Source: Gp6-AA40 sp963742105
GTDB lineage: Bacteria; Acidobacteriota; Vicinamibacteria; Vicinamibacterales; UBA2999
Direction: 5' to 3'
Length of the DNA: 64,000 bases
NCBI GenBank assembly: GCA_963742105.1
Contig: CAVUKN010000007.1
Location: forward strand, 1,736,001-1,800,000
The translations under genes were made by a program, and so were the position numbers. Positions 56,525-64,000 of this stretch are shown here, piece by piece. Every line of letters begins with the position of its first letter. The stretch's first letter is position 1. The notes beneath the pieces were generated by a model. It worked only from the letters and a program-made list of their open reading frames with translations, ran no database searches and was not told where the DNA came from.

Positions 56525-56548
56525 GACGTGCCCCGACGGGGGCACGTC
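56525..56548 (+). terminator. Perfect 10-bp hairpin after a stop codon
   Basis: GACGTGCCCC (56525-56534), loop GACG, GGGGCACGTC (56539-56548), ten bases after the upstream stop. No T-run; the CAACTCC array follows. Confidence 0.5.
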
Positions 56549-56564
56549 GTCGACTTCGAACTTC

Positions 56565-56599
56565 CAACTCCCAACTCCCAACGACCAACTCCCAACCAC
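56565..56599. repeat. CAACTCC heptamer array between convergent genes
   Basis: CAACTCC, CAACTCC, CAACGAC, CAACTCC, CAACCAC in register. Same word as 45708 and (reverse complement) 22104. Confidence 0.85.
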
Positions 56600-56623
56600 C
56601 ACCAAAGCCCAGAGTCCGGCTCT

Positions 56624-57193
56624 CTACTGCAGCGTGATCGGCAACTCCGCCTTCGCGTTGTCGTGATTCAGCACCAGCCGGTAGGCGCCTTCCCGCCAGG
56701 TCCCGTTCGGAGCCTTGAACAGCAGGGAACCGGTGGCGACCTCGTCCGGGTGCGTCATCACCGAATCGTGGACGATGCCGCCGGGGCGTGAAAAGAAGTT
56801 GACCGTTCGCTGGGCCGGACGCGATGGAAAGTAATCATCCAGCGAGCGGCGGAAGACGCTGGCGCTCTGAAGCAGCGGTGTCAGCAACTCCGAATCCTGG
56901 AGGAATAGCTGCTGCGTCGCGACCGGAACCGTCTGCTCTCCCGGCGTCAACAGCGTCAGTTGGGTCCGCTCAATGACGATCGGGCCTTTGCGTCCCTGAA
57001 CCGCGAACTCGATCAGCAGCCAGGGCCCGTCGTGTTTCTTCTGCGAGTAATCGTAATTGGCGACCACGGCGACGTCGTCGCTGCGGTACTCCACCGTGGC
57101 GCGACCGTATTGTTTGACCTTGCCTTGTGCGAACACCGCGACCGCACCTGCGAGCAGGGCCCCCAGCGCAAGGGTCAGCGGACGACGGAGCAT
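56624..57193 (-). CDS. Secreted protein of unknown function
   Basis: 189 residues from ATG 57193. Signal peptide (LRRPLTLALGALLAGAVAVF ending FAQ). Mature sequence is beta-rich: VKQYGRATVEYRSDDVAVVA, GPWLLIEFAVQGRKGPIVIE, RTQLTLLTPGEQTVPVATQQ, FFSRPGGIVHDSV, GSLLFKAPNGTWREGAYRLV. No known domain; the last strands resemble an immunoglobulin-like fold. Intact. Confidence 0.65.
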   Translation of the reverse strand: MLRRPLTLALGALLAGAVAVFAQGKVKQYGRATVEYRSDDVAVVANYDYSQKKHDGPWLLIEFAVQGRKGPIVIERTQLTLLTPGEQTVPVATQQLFLQDSELLTPLLQSASVFRRSLDDYFPSRPAQRTVNFFSRPGGIVHDSVMTHPDEVATGSLLFKAPNGTWREGAYRLVLNHDNAKAELPITLQ

Positions 57194-57352
57194 GAGTCCC
57201 TCCAGACGGCAGGCGGCAGTGCCCGAATTCTGCCATAGGCACCCGCGACGCGTAACGCGAACGACTCGAACGATTCGAGTGTCCGGTGTAGAGTGTCTGG
57301 CGATTCCCCTCTGGGGCTGCCGCGCCGTGGCGCGGCAAGGAGCAAAACAGAT

Positions 57353-58213
57353 ATGTGCGACAAGGATCATCTCGAGCAGGTGAAGGAATTCGAAGCGCGC
57401 GGGTGGGTCACCCGCCGGCAGTTCGGCGCCCTGGTTGGCGCGGGCATCGCGTTGATGCTGCCGAAAGTCGTCAATGCCGTGGCGGTGACCGAGTCGGACG
57501 TGACGATCAAGACCCCCGACGGCACGTGCGACGCGTATTTCGTGCATCCGGCCACCGGCACCGCCCCGGCCGTACTCGTCTGGCCGGACATCTTCGGGCT
57601 GCGGCCGGCGTTCAGGCAGATGGGCAAGCGGCTGGCGGAATCGGGGTACTCAGTGCTGGTGGTGAACCCGTTCTACCGTCAGCAGAAGGCGCCAACCGCG
57701 GCGCAGGGCGCGGCAACGCCGATTCAGCAGTTGCTGCCGCTGGCGCAGGCGCTGACCGAAACGACGCACATGACGGATGCGAAGGCGTTCGTCGGGTGGC
57801 TCGATCAGCAGGCGTCGGTCGCCAAGAACCGGAAGGTCGGAACCCAGGGTTACTGCATGGGTGGCCCGATGGCGTTCCGGACGGCCGCGGCCGTGCCGGA
57901 TCGCGTCGGCGCCGTGGCCTCGTTCCATGGCGGCGGCCTGGTCGCAAATGGCGCCAACAGCCCGCACCAGCAGGCGTCGAAGACGAAGGCCCAGTTCCTG
58001 ATCGCGATTGCGACCAACGACGATCAGGCAAGGCCGATGGAAAAGGACGTACTGAAGCAGACATTCGCCGACGCGAAACTGCCCGCCGAAATCGAGGTGT
58101 ACGCCAACGCCGCGCATGGCTGGTGCCCGCCCGACAGCGGTGTCTACAACGAAGCGCAGGCCGAGAAGGCGTGGACTCGCCTGCTCGCGCTGTATCAGAA
58201 GGCGCTCGCCTAG
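57353..58213 (+). CDS. Exported dienelactone hydrolase family protein
   Basis: 286 residues from ATG 57353 (MCDKDHLEQVKEFEARGW). A twin-arginine-like signal VTRRQFGALVGAGIALML precedes the alpha/beta-hydrolase: AVLVWPDIFGLRPAFRQMGK, the nucleophile Cys in VGTQGYCMGGPMAFRTA, Asp probably in IAIATNDDQARPM and His in ANAAHGWCPPDS. In characterised relatives the enzyme opens dienelactones or similar lactone/ester bonds; export suggests another substrate. Intact. Confidence 0.88.
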   Translation: MCDKDHLEQVKEFEARGWVTRRQFGALVGAGIALMLPKVVNAVAVTESDVTIKTPDGTCDAYFVHPATGTAPAVLVWPDIFGLRPAFRQMGKRLAESGYSVLVVNPFYRQQKAPTAAQGAATPIQQLLPLAQALTETTHMTDAKAFVGWLDQQASVAKNRKVGTQGYCMGGPMAFRTAAAVPDRVGAVASFHGGGLVANGANSPHQQASKTKAQFLIAIATNDDQARPMEKDVLKQTFADAKLPAEIEVYANAAHGWCPPDSGVYNEAQAEKAWTRLLALYQKALA

Positions 58214-58216
58214 ATC

Positions 58217-58339
58217 ATTGAGGATTGACCAATTTGAACATTGAAAGATTGGCGATGCTTCAGTGTTCGAATCGGTTTCGGCCAATTTGAACACTGAACG
58301 ACTGCAATGTTTCAATGTTCAGATTGGTCAATCCTCAAT
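58217..58339. repeat. 123-bp two-level palindrome, GATTGACCAATTTGA type
   Basis: The outer arm starting ATTGAGGATTGACCAATTTG (58217) pairs over about 35 bp with the arm ending at 58339, with three mismatches. A central TTCAGTGTTC...GAACACTGAA stem of 17 bp has two mismatches. The right arm includes the ATG (58315) and first codons of the SpoU-family gene. The left arm starts three bases after the preceding stop. Confidence 0.88.
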
Positions 58340-58815
58340 CCCACTCCGTCGTCGTCGTCCTCGACAATGTCAGGAGTCTCTATAACACCGGCTCCATTCT
58401 GAGGACCGCCGACGCGGCCGGTGTCGAGCGCGTGGTGCTGTGCGGGATCACGCCGAGGCCGGACCAGGGCAATCGTCAGCGTCGCGCGATTGCAAAGACG
58501 GCTCTCGGCGCCGAAGAGAGCGTCGCATGGGACTACGAGCCGACGACCCGCGCGGCCCTCGAGCGCTTCAAGGCCGCCGGCTACGAGATCGCCGTCATGG
58601 AAACGGCCGCCGACTCCGTCACCCTGTTCGAATGGACTCCTCGCTGGCCGGTCTGCCTGGTATTCGGCCACGAGCGGACCGGCGTCTCAGACGACCTCGC
58701 CACCGCCTTCGACACCGTCGTTCGCATCCCGATGCTGGGACAGAAACGATCGCTCAATGTGGCGACGGCTGCCGGCGTCGTGCTATACGAGCTGGTGAGG
58801 CGACGGTTGTATTGA
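58315..58815 (+). CDS. SpoU/TrmH-family RNA 2'-O-methyltransferase
   Basis: 166 residues. SPOUT-knot landmarks: VVVVLDNVRSLYNTGSILRT (motif 1, Asn and Arg), AVMETAADSVTLFEW, VCLVFGHERTGVSDDLATAF (motif 2) and VVRIPMLGQKRSLNVATAAG (motif 3, Ser-Leu-Asn-Val). Transfers a methyl group from SAM to a ribose 2'-OH in tRNA or rRNA; target unknown. Its start codon lies in one palindromic repeat and its stop codon in another of the same family. Confidence 0.92.
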   Translation: MFRLVNPQSHSVVVVLDNVRSLYNTGSILRTADAAGVERVVLCGITPRPDQGNRQRRAIAKTALGAEESVAWDYEPTTRAALERFKAAGYEIAVMETAADSVTLFEWTPRWPVCLVFGHERTGVSDDLATAFDTVVRIPMLGQKRSLNVATAAGVVLYELVRRRLY

Positions 58816-58880
58816 GGATTGACCAATTCGAACATTTGAACATTGCGATCTTTCAATGTTCAAATTGGTCAATCGACAAT
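58811..58880. repeat. Palindromic element, GATTGACCAATT type, between convergent genes
   Basis: The left arm ATTGAGGATTGACCAATT (58811) mirrors AATTGGTCAATCGACAAT (ending 58880), with TTGAACATTG / CAATGTTCAA words inside. The TGA of the SpoU gene is bases 58813-58815 of the arm. The leftward sugar-dehydrogenase gene ends two bases beyond. Confidence 0.85.
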
Positions 58881-58881
58881 C

Positions 58882-60402
58882 TCAAGGTCTGATCACCCTG
58901 ATCACGCCGTCGCGCTTGTTCAGGACGAACAGCTGACCGTTGGGACCCATGCCCATGCGGAGGTCGGCTCGCGTGGCGAGCGTCTTCCCCTGCTGCATGT
59001 TCTTGTCCTTGATGATCTGCAGCAGCGTCTTCGTCTCGCCGCTGTCGCTGAACAGGATGCGGTGGAAGTTCTGCCCGCCTTTCGGCAGCGCGTCGGCATC
59101 GACGTAGAAGATTTCGCCGCTCGGGTTGTCGCCGAAGATCAGCTTGTTCGTCAGTTGCGGGACCGCCTTGTCGCGATAGGCGTAGATGCCGGTCGCCGCG
59201 GCCAGCCGCTGGAGCAGCGGATCGGTGTGGTCGAACTCGGCGATCGGATAGACCATCTTCGGATCGGCCCGCTGCTCCTCGGTGCTGACCTCGCGATTGA
59301 AGTACTTGAAGCTCCCCTCCCAGACGTTCCAGCCATAGTTGCCGCCGGCAACGATCTGGTTGATCTCCTCGTTGATGTTCTGACCGATCTCCGCCTCGAA
59401 CATGTTGCCGTTCTTCGGATCCCACGAGAATCGCTGCGGATTGCGGTGCCCGTACGAGTAGACCTCGCCGAGTGCGTCGGGGTTCTTCACGAACGGATTC
59501 GACGTCGGGAATCCCGTACTTGCCGTTCCTGCTGTTCTTCCCGAGCGGGTCGATGCGCAGGATCTTGCCGAAGATCGACTTCAGGTTCTGCGCATGGTTG
59601 TAGGGATCGCCGCCGCTGCCGCCGTCTGCCGAGCCGATGTACAGCAGCCCGTACTCCGGCGTCCCGCGCCGCGCCAGCGGATTGAACGCAATCATCCCGC
59701 CGTTGTGGTTGGGAAACGGGTGCGCCACGCGGAACAGCTCACGCGGCGCCCCGCCGTCGTATGTCGCCGCCTTCGGATCCCTGGCCGTCCACTCGAGCAG
59801 CACTTCGTCGTGCGTGTGACCGTTGCCCGACGGCGTGAAGTCGGCCGTCGGCATCATGTTCGAGGTATCGACCCACGTGTAGAACTGGCCGAAGCCCGGC
59901 CGGCCGGACTGCGCGAAGTCCGGATGGAACGCAAAGCTCTGGAACCCCTGCTCGGAGTTGCCGGACTGAACCGGCGTGCTCCACTTCGGGTCGTTGATAT
60001 CGAGGTACGGCGTCACGCTCTTGCCGTCGTAGCTGACCGCGTAGAGCATTCCGGTCATCGTGTTGACGAACAGGCGTCGCGTGTCCGGCTGATCGAGGAT
60101 GAGGTTCATCCGCGCCGGCTGCCCGTTGGCATCCGGAATCGACGCGAACTCGGAGAACTTGACGGTGATGACGCCGTCGGTCGGAATCGGCGTCGTGAAC
60201 GGGTTGTTGCTGCGGCCCGGGCCCGGACGGCACCGCGGGTCCACGGCCGGGGCACTCCTGCACCACCAGGCCGTCCCGGCGCTCCCTGAGGACCACCTTG
60301 CGGGCCCTGAGTCACCGGCGGTGGATTCTGCGCCGGTGCCTGAGCGAGCAGTGGAGTCAGGGCGGCAAGGGCCGCCAGAATCGAAAGCGTCACACGGCGC
60401 AT
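58882..60402 (-). CDS. Secreted glucose/sorbosone dehydrogenase-type PQQ beta-propeller, frame breaks
   Basis: Start at ATG 60402 (MRRVTLSILAALAALTPLLA, signal peptide) followed by a Pro/Gly/Gln-rich stretch. Shifts near 60220 and near 59490 are needed. Propeller landmarks: GFQSFAFHPDFAQSGRPGFG, HPFPNHNGGMIAFNP, LLYIGSADGGSGGDPYNHAQ, GKILRIDPLG, YSYGHRNPQRFSWDPKNG, GQNINEEINQIVAGGNYGWN and NKLIFGDNPSGEIFYVD. The HNGG, DGGxGGDP and GxRNP motifs are those of soluble quinoprotein sugar dehydrogenases. It is probably periplasmic; the sugar is not predictable. Confidence 0.87.
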
Positions 60403-60503
60403 GGTCAGGTCCTCTGCCCGTCGATGTTGCGGGCGACCTGCAGTACACCATCGGATTCGCTTCGTCGCAAGGTCGGGTGTCTGAGTCGGATTTACCAATC
60501 GGT

Positions 60504-60524
60504 GGCGGGGGCTAAAGCCCCGCC
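60504..60524. repeat. REP-like hairpin GGCGGGG(G)CT-AGCCCCGCC
   Basis: Arms 60504-60513 and 60516-60524, followed by CTAC. Same motif as 38936, here between the sugar-dehydrogenase start and the leftward diguanylate cyclase stop (60547). Confidence 0.7.
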
Positions 60525-60546
60525 CTACTGACGTATGAATTGCGCG

Positions 60547-61842
60547 TCAGGCCATCGCGCCGACCCAGACGACGCGGTTGCGGCCCGTTGATTTCGCGCA
60601 ATACAGCGCAGCGTCGGCCGCATTCAGCAGCCCTTCGGCATTCGCGCTGTCGTCCGTCGTCGCGATGCCAGCCGAGATCGTCACGCCGATTTCGACGCCA
60701 TTCACCCTCATCGGACCAGTGGCGACGGCAACGCGGATTCGTTCGGCTGCGGCTTCCGCCGACTCGCGATCCGTGTTGAACAGCAGCACGGCGAACTCCT
60801 CGCCGCCGACGCGGAACGCCCGGTCGATTTCGCGAATCGACTCGGCCACCCGGGCGCTGACGAGCCGGAGCACTTCGTCACCCGCGGCATGGCCATGGGC
60901 CGCGTTGATCGTCGTCAAGAGATCGACGTCGATCACGACCATGGCGACACCCTCGTCGACCCGCTCGTGACGGGCGAGGGCGTTTCCGAGCATCTCGTCA
61001 AAGGCGCGCCGGTTCAGCAGCCCGGTCAGGTAATCGTGTCGCGCCAGCGCGGCGAGGGCGACGTGGCTCTCGTGAAGCTCGGACGCGAGCTGATTGATCG
61101 CGTCAGCCACGCGGTGCAGTTCCGGCGGGGCCGCGACCTCAATTCGGTGTCCCCGCTCGCCCGCCCTGACCCGGACCGCGCCATCGACCAGCGGGCCGAA
61201 GGTGCGCGACACCAGATGACCGGCGATGGCGATGCCGAGGATGATCGAGAACACCGAGACGACTGCTGCGAACCCCGCGAACCGTTCTGCGCGTTGCGCC
61301 GATCGACGCGCCTTGGAGTCGTCGCGCTCGATGGTCGTCGCCAGGCTACGCTGGACCGAGTCCAACTGATCCACGGCAACTGTAATCAAGGCTCTGGCCT
61401 GCGCCCCTAGTTGCAGAGCGTCGCGCGACTGCAACGGCGTCCCGAACATCCGCGCGGCGAGCCGATCAGCGGCGGTCCAGTCCGCGCGGGCTCGAGCGAC
61501 GCTCGCGCTGGCGTCGACTTCACTCACCAACGCGGCACTCACCCGAGCGAATCGCGTTTCGATCTGGTCGCGAACCTTGTGATACTCCGTCGCCTGCGCC
61601 GAGTCGCCCGCCCGCAGCCAGCGCTCCATGGAGGCACCGGCGACGACGAGGCTGGCCTGCAGCTGTTGCAGCGGAATCAGCTGGTCACGTTCGCGGCCGG
61701 CCACGCGCTGGAAGTCTGCGATCACGGATCGCGTCACGATCGCGTGCGACAGGGCAAATACAAGGAGTGGCAGGACGGTGACCGCGATACCGACACTGAT
61801 CCAGGCGCGGAGGGAAACAGTTCGCCAGCTTGGACGACCCAT
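60547..61842 (-). CDS. Membrane diguanylate cyclase (sensor-HAMP-GGDEF)
   Basis: 431 residues from ATG 61842. The first membrane helix (WISVGIAVTVLPLLVFALSH), a periplasmic helical sensor of about 150 residues and a second helix (AGFAAVVSVFSIILGIAIAG) lead to a HAMP segment (GPLVDGAVRVRAGERGHRIE). The catalytic domain starts HDYLTGLLNRRAFDEML; the active site is RVGGEEFAVLL and an inhibitory RxxD site (REID) sits five residues before it. It should therefore make cyclic-di-GMP from two GTP with product inhibition. Intact. Confidence 0.92.
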   Translation of the reverse strand: MGRPSWRTVSLRAWISVGIAVTVLPLLVFALSHAIVTRSVIADFQRVAGRERDQLIPLQQLQASLVVAGASMERWLRAGDSAQATEYHKVRDQIETRFARVSAALVSEVDASASVARARADWTAADRLAARMFGTPLQSRDALQLGAQARALITVAVDQLDSVQRSLATTIERDDSKARRSAQRAERFAGFAAVVSVFSIILGIAIAGHLVSRTFGPLVDGAVRVRAGERGHRIEVAAPPELHRVADAINQLASELHESHVALAALARHDYLTGLLNRRAFDEMLGNALARHERVDEGVAMVVIDVDLLTTINAAHGHAAGDEVLRLVSARVAESIREIDRAFRVGGEEFAVLLFNTDRESAEAAAERIRVAVATGPMRVNGVEIGVTISAGIATTDDSANAEGLLNAADAALYCAKSTGRNRVVWVGAMA

Positions 61843-62184
61843 GGTTAACAGGCGCGTTTATCGAGCGCGTTCTCGCCGCCACGGCAACCGTGGCGCCGTT
61901 CGGAGGTCTCCTGGCCTGCATGCTCTGTCACGCCAACCTGCATGCAAGCGGCGGGATCTTGGTTGGCGTCCCGGTGAAATGTCAAGAACGGATTCGGATG
62001 TTCGGAGCGAAATTTCGATTTCGTGAGCAACGACTGGAATCAGTAACACACAAAGACACGACAACTGCATGCAGGTGTTGCAGAAATGCCTACACGGCGG
62101 TGATGCTTCACGCGGCGTCTGAACGATCGAAAGCCCCTGACCTAAGAAATTCTCCCCCCGCCCGTTATCCAGGGTAGGAGGCGC
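61843..62184. promoter_or_regulatory. Divergent intergenic region with three TGCATGC(A) sites
   Basis: No gene seen. The palindromic octamer core TGCATGC occurs at 61918-61924, 61939-61946 and 62066-62073, unusual in GC-rich DNA, between the starts of the diguanylate cyclase and the ECF sigma gene. A GGAGG Shine-Dalgarno precedes ATG 62185. Confidence 0.35.
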
Positions 62185-62766
62185 ATGAGCCGGACGCCGA
62201 AATCCCAGTGGGTGGTCGACGCGCTGGAACTGCACGAGCGGCCGCTGCTTCGCTACGCCGGCTGGCTGCTCGGCGATCCTGACGCAGCGCGCGACGTGGT
62301 CCAGGAGACGTTTCTGCGGCTGTGCCGGGAAGACCCGAGCCGCGTGGGCGACCACCTCGCGCCGTGGCTGTTCACCGTCTGCCGCAACCTCGCCCTCGAC
62401 GCGCGGAAGAAGGCGGTCAAGAGCGCACCACTCACCGGCGCGGAAATCGCGGTGGACTGCGACCTCGACGCACGCCACGACGCGCGACAAGCCTTGGACC
62501 ACGTGCTCGAAATCCTCGACACGCTTCCCCGCAACCAGCGCGAGGTCGTCCACCTCCGGTTCCAGGGCGGCCTCAGCTACCGGGACATCAGCGACGTCAC
62601 CGGACTGTCGATCGGCAACGTGGGCTTTCTCCTGCATACCGCGGTGCGCGCCATCCGCAGCCGCGTGAGCGCGCAACCGACTGGAGCTGATCATGGGAAT
62701 TCCTCGCATCAACCCGAACGATCCGAAGTGGACCGCGTACGTGCTGGGAGAACTCGGCGAGGCTGA
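62185..62766 (+). CDS. ECF-family RNA polymerase sigma factor
   Basis: 193 residues from ATG 62185 behind GTAGGAGG. Region 2: LLRYAGWLLGDPDAARDVVQ, ETFLRLCRED, APWLFTVCRNLALDARKK. Region 4: LDTLPRNQREVVHLRFQGGL, SYRDISDVTGLSIGNVGFLL, HTAVRAIRSR. The frame continues 74 bases into the next gene, so the last 25 residues may be unnatural. It is translationally coupled to a membrane anti-sigma/vWA fusion, the likely antagonist. Confidence 0.9.
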   Translation: MSRTPKSQWVVDALELHERPLLRYAGWLLGDPDAARDVVQETFLRLCREDPSRVGDHLAPWLFTVCRNLALDARKKAVKSAPLTGAEIAVDCDLDARHDARQALDHVLEILDTLPRNQREVVHLRFQGGLSYRDISDVTGLSIGNVGFLLHTAVRAIRSRVSAQPTGADHGNSSHQPERSEVDRVRAGRTRRG

Positions 62767-64000
62767 CCGCCAGGCGGTCGAGCGGCTGCTGGAATCGTCT
62801 GCAGAGGCGCGGGCGCTGGTCGAGGAACTCGAGGTGGCGACCGGCGTCATCGAGGTGGCGCTCGCGTCGCAGCCATCGCTCGGGCTCACGCCGGCACAGC
62901 GGGCAGCGGTGCGGAGAGCGGCCGACAGTCATTCGACGGGATGGTTCGCGCCTTTGCAGGCGCCATGGCGCTGGGCCGCCGGTGCAGTGGGTGTCCTCGC
63001 CGCGTTGACGCTCGTCGTCGCGCTGCAGCAAGGGCGGCAGTCCACGGATCGGACGCTCGTCGCCGACGGGAGCGCGACCTCGAGTCGGCGCGCAGCCCCC
63101 GGCGACGTCGCCGTTACGGGCACTCCGGGTGCCGGACCGGAGCTGTCGATCATCGGTGGGCAGCCGGCACAGGCTGCCGGCAAACAGCCATCGGCGCCCC
63201 CAGCCGCGATATCGCCCTCACCGGCACCTTCTGTCGAGGCCGGCGCGGCGAAAACAGTGATCACTGTCGATACTTCGCCTGCTGCGAACGCCGCCGGTTC
63301 CTCGACCACGTTGAGCGGCACCGTTCGCGACGGCAGCGGCGCGCCTCTCCCTGGTGTCACCGTCACCCTGGCGAAGACCCCCAATGAAATCGTCAACCGG
63401 ACCGTGACCGACGCCTCCGGTCGCTATACGTTCACCAATCTCGACGCCGCCACGGCCTTCCGAGTCACCGCAACGCTGCCCGGATTCCTTACCGCGTCCG
63501 CCGATGTTCGCAGCGGGGACGCGGCTCTCCAGCGTGACTTCACCCTCGCCGTCAACGCGCTCGCCGAAACCATAACGGTGAGCGGCGACCAGCCGGTTCT
63601 GCAACAGCGCAGCACGGCCCGCCTGGATTTCGCGGCTCCCCCGGCCACTGCCCCCGCGACGGCGGCGGCAGGCCGGAGCGGGCGTCGCGGAGGAGTCCTG
63701 AACGACGGTGTCTATCGACTGCCGTCGCTCCGGCCGCCGGCAAACACCGAGTCGTATGCGCGCCTTCCTGAGAACGGTTTCGTACGCGTAAGCCAGGAAC
63801 CGCTCGCAACCTACTCCGTCGACGTCGACACGGCGTCGTACTCCAACGTCCGCCGCTTCCTCACCCAGAACCGGCTGCCGCCCGCCGACGCCGTTCGCAT
63901 CGAGGAATTGATCAACTACTTCACCTACGACTACCCGCGCCCGTCGGGGCCGCATCCGATCGGAACCACCATGGCCATGACCGCGGCGCCCTGGAATCCG
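62693..64000 (+). CDS. Anti-sigma/CarboxypepD-regulatory/von Willebrand (YfbK-type) fusion, cut by right edge
   Basis: The frame is open from ATG 62693 to the end of the window (436 codons seen). Residues 1-60 (INPNDPKWTAYVLGELGEAD, RQAVERLLESSAEARALVEE) resemble the cytosolic anti-sigma domain of zf-HC2/RskA type but without the zinc Cys/His. One membrane helix follows (about 91-112), then a Pro/Ala-rich linker and a CarboxypepD_reg module (TTLSGTVRDGSGAPLPGVTV, TDASGRYTFTNLDAATAFRV). From about residue 370 begins the N-terminal domain of YfbK-type vWA proteins (PLATYSVDVDTASYSNVRRF, IEELINYFTYDYPRP). It should tether the sigma factor at the membrane and couple it to an extracytoplasmic vWA sensor. 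Confidence 0.85.
   Translation, partial: MGIPRINPNDPKWTAYVLGELGEADRQAVERLLESSAEARALVEELEVATGVIEVALASQPSLGLTPAQRAAVRRAADSHSTGWFAPLQAPWRWAAGAVGVLAALTLVVALQQGRQSTDRTLVADGSATSSRRAAPGDVAVTGTPGAGPELSIIGGQPAQAAGKQPSAPPAAISPSPAPSVEAGAAKTVITVDTSPAANAAGSSTTLSGTVRDGSGAPLPGVTVTLAKTPNEIVNRTVTDASGRYTFTNLDAATAFRVTATLPGFLTASADVRSGDAALQRDFTLAVNALAETITVSGDQPVLQQRSTARLDFAAPPATAPATAAAGRSGRRGGVLNDGVYRLPSLRPPANTESYARLPENGFVRVSQEPLATYSVDVDTASYSNVRRFLTQNRLPPADAVRIEELINYFTYDYPRPSGPHPIGTTMAMTAAPWNP

Overview
The window is GC-rich with dense coding on both strands. Its gene families point to Acidobacteriota, probably the Vicinamibacteria. These include a TIGR03435 protein, a remnant of an ADOP-type FtsX permease, a DUF1592/DUF1552/ankyrin operon, secreted carboxypeptidase-regulatory-like proteins, tandem 'WGDPDIQG' secreted proteins, and an ECF sigma factor beside an anti-sigma/von Willebrand fusion. 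This placement is inferred from family content; no rRNA or tRNA was seen.

Layout. 0-8.8 kb: membrane-protein tail, TonB-dependent receptor, degenerate beta-lactamase-fold protein, DUF6152-like protein, ADOP remnant, pilin-like protein, TIGR03435 protein and an SDR. 8.9-11.6 kb: phosphoenolpyruvate carboxylase (three frame breaks). 11.9-19.7 kb: secreted proteins (glycine-rich, MBL-fold, CarboxypepD-like, two WGDPDIQG paralogues) and a membrane protein. 20.2-26 kb: minus-strand operon of a PSD1-like cytochrome (DUF1592), DUF1552 and ankyrin proteins. 26.1-31.4 kb: M16 peptidase and a two-component system. 31.6-35.3 kb: an FMN alpha-hydroxy-acid dehydrogenase carrying a CxxCH motif, flanked by two related pairs of small membrane proteins. 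35.5-38.9 kb: pilin, small proteins, tannase. 39.0-45.7 kb: stressosome-type signalling island (receiver, hybrid kinase, RsbR, RsbS, RsbT, RsbX/SpoIIE-like, RsbT-kinase-receiver hybrid). 45.8-54.1 kb: SMP-30-like, MetE-like, VOC and di-haem cytochrome c, DUF6282-like, FolD, radical SAM. 54.5-64 kb: NarL regulator, Crp/Fnr regulator, dienelactone hydrolase, SpoU methyltransferase, sugar dehydrogenase, diguanylate cyclase, ECF sigma factor and its anti-sigma/vWA partner, which is cut by the right edge.

Two global properties stand out. First, about twenty recognisable genes are split by one-base frame changes, spread evenly and often beside G/C runs. Residual indels in a long-read or metagenomic assembly explain this better than wholesale gene decay, so such genes are listed as one CDS with the breaks noted. 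Second, intergenic spaces repeatedly carry arrays of 7-base words (for example GAATCCT, CAACTCC, GATTTGC, CGGGCTC, GGCTACT, GAAAGTN), often folded into large inverted repeats. They lie mostly at gene 3' ends, especially between convergent genes, and frequently supply the stop codon of the neighbour. The same words recur at distant loci. This looks like a dispersed repeat system and is the most unusual feature of the window.

Functionally the region mixes envelope and secreted proteins, c-type haem and flavin redox enzymes, and dense signal transduction. No CRISPR array, complete insertion sequence or prophage was recognised.
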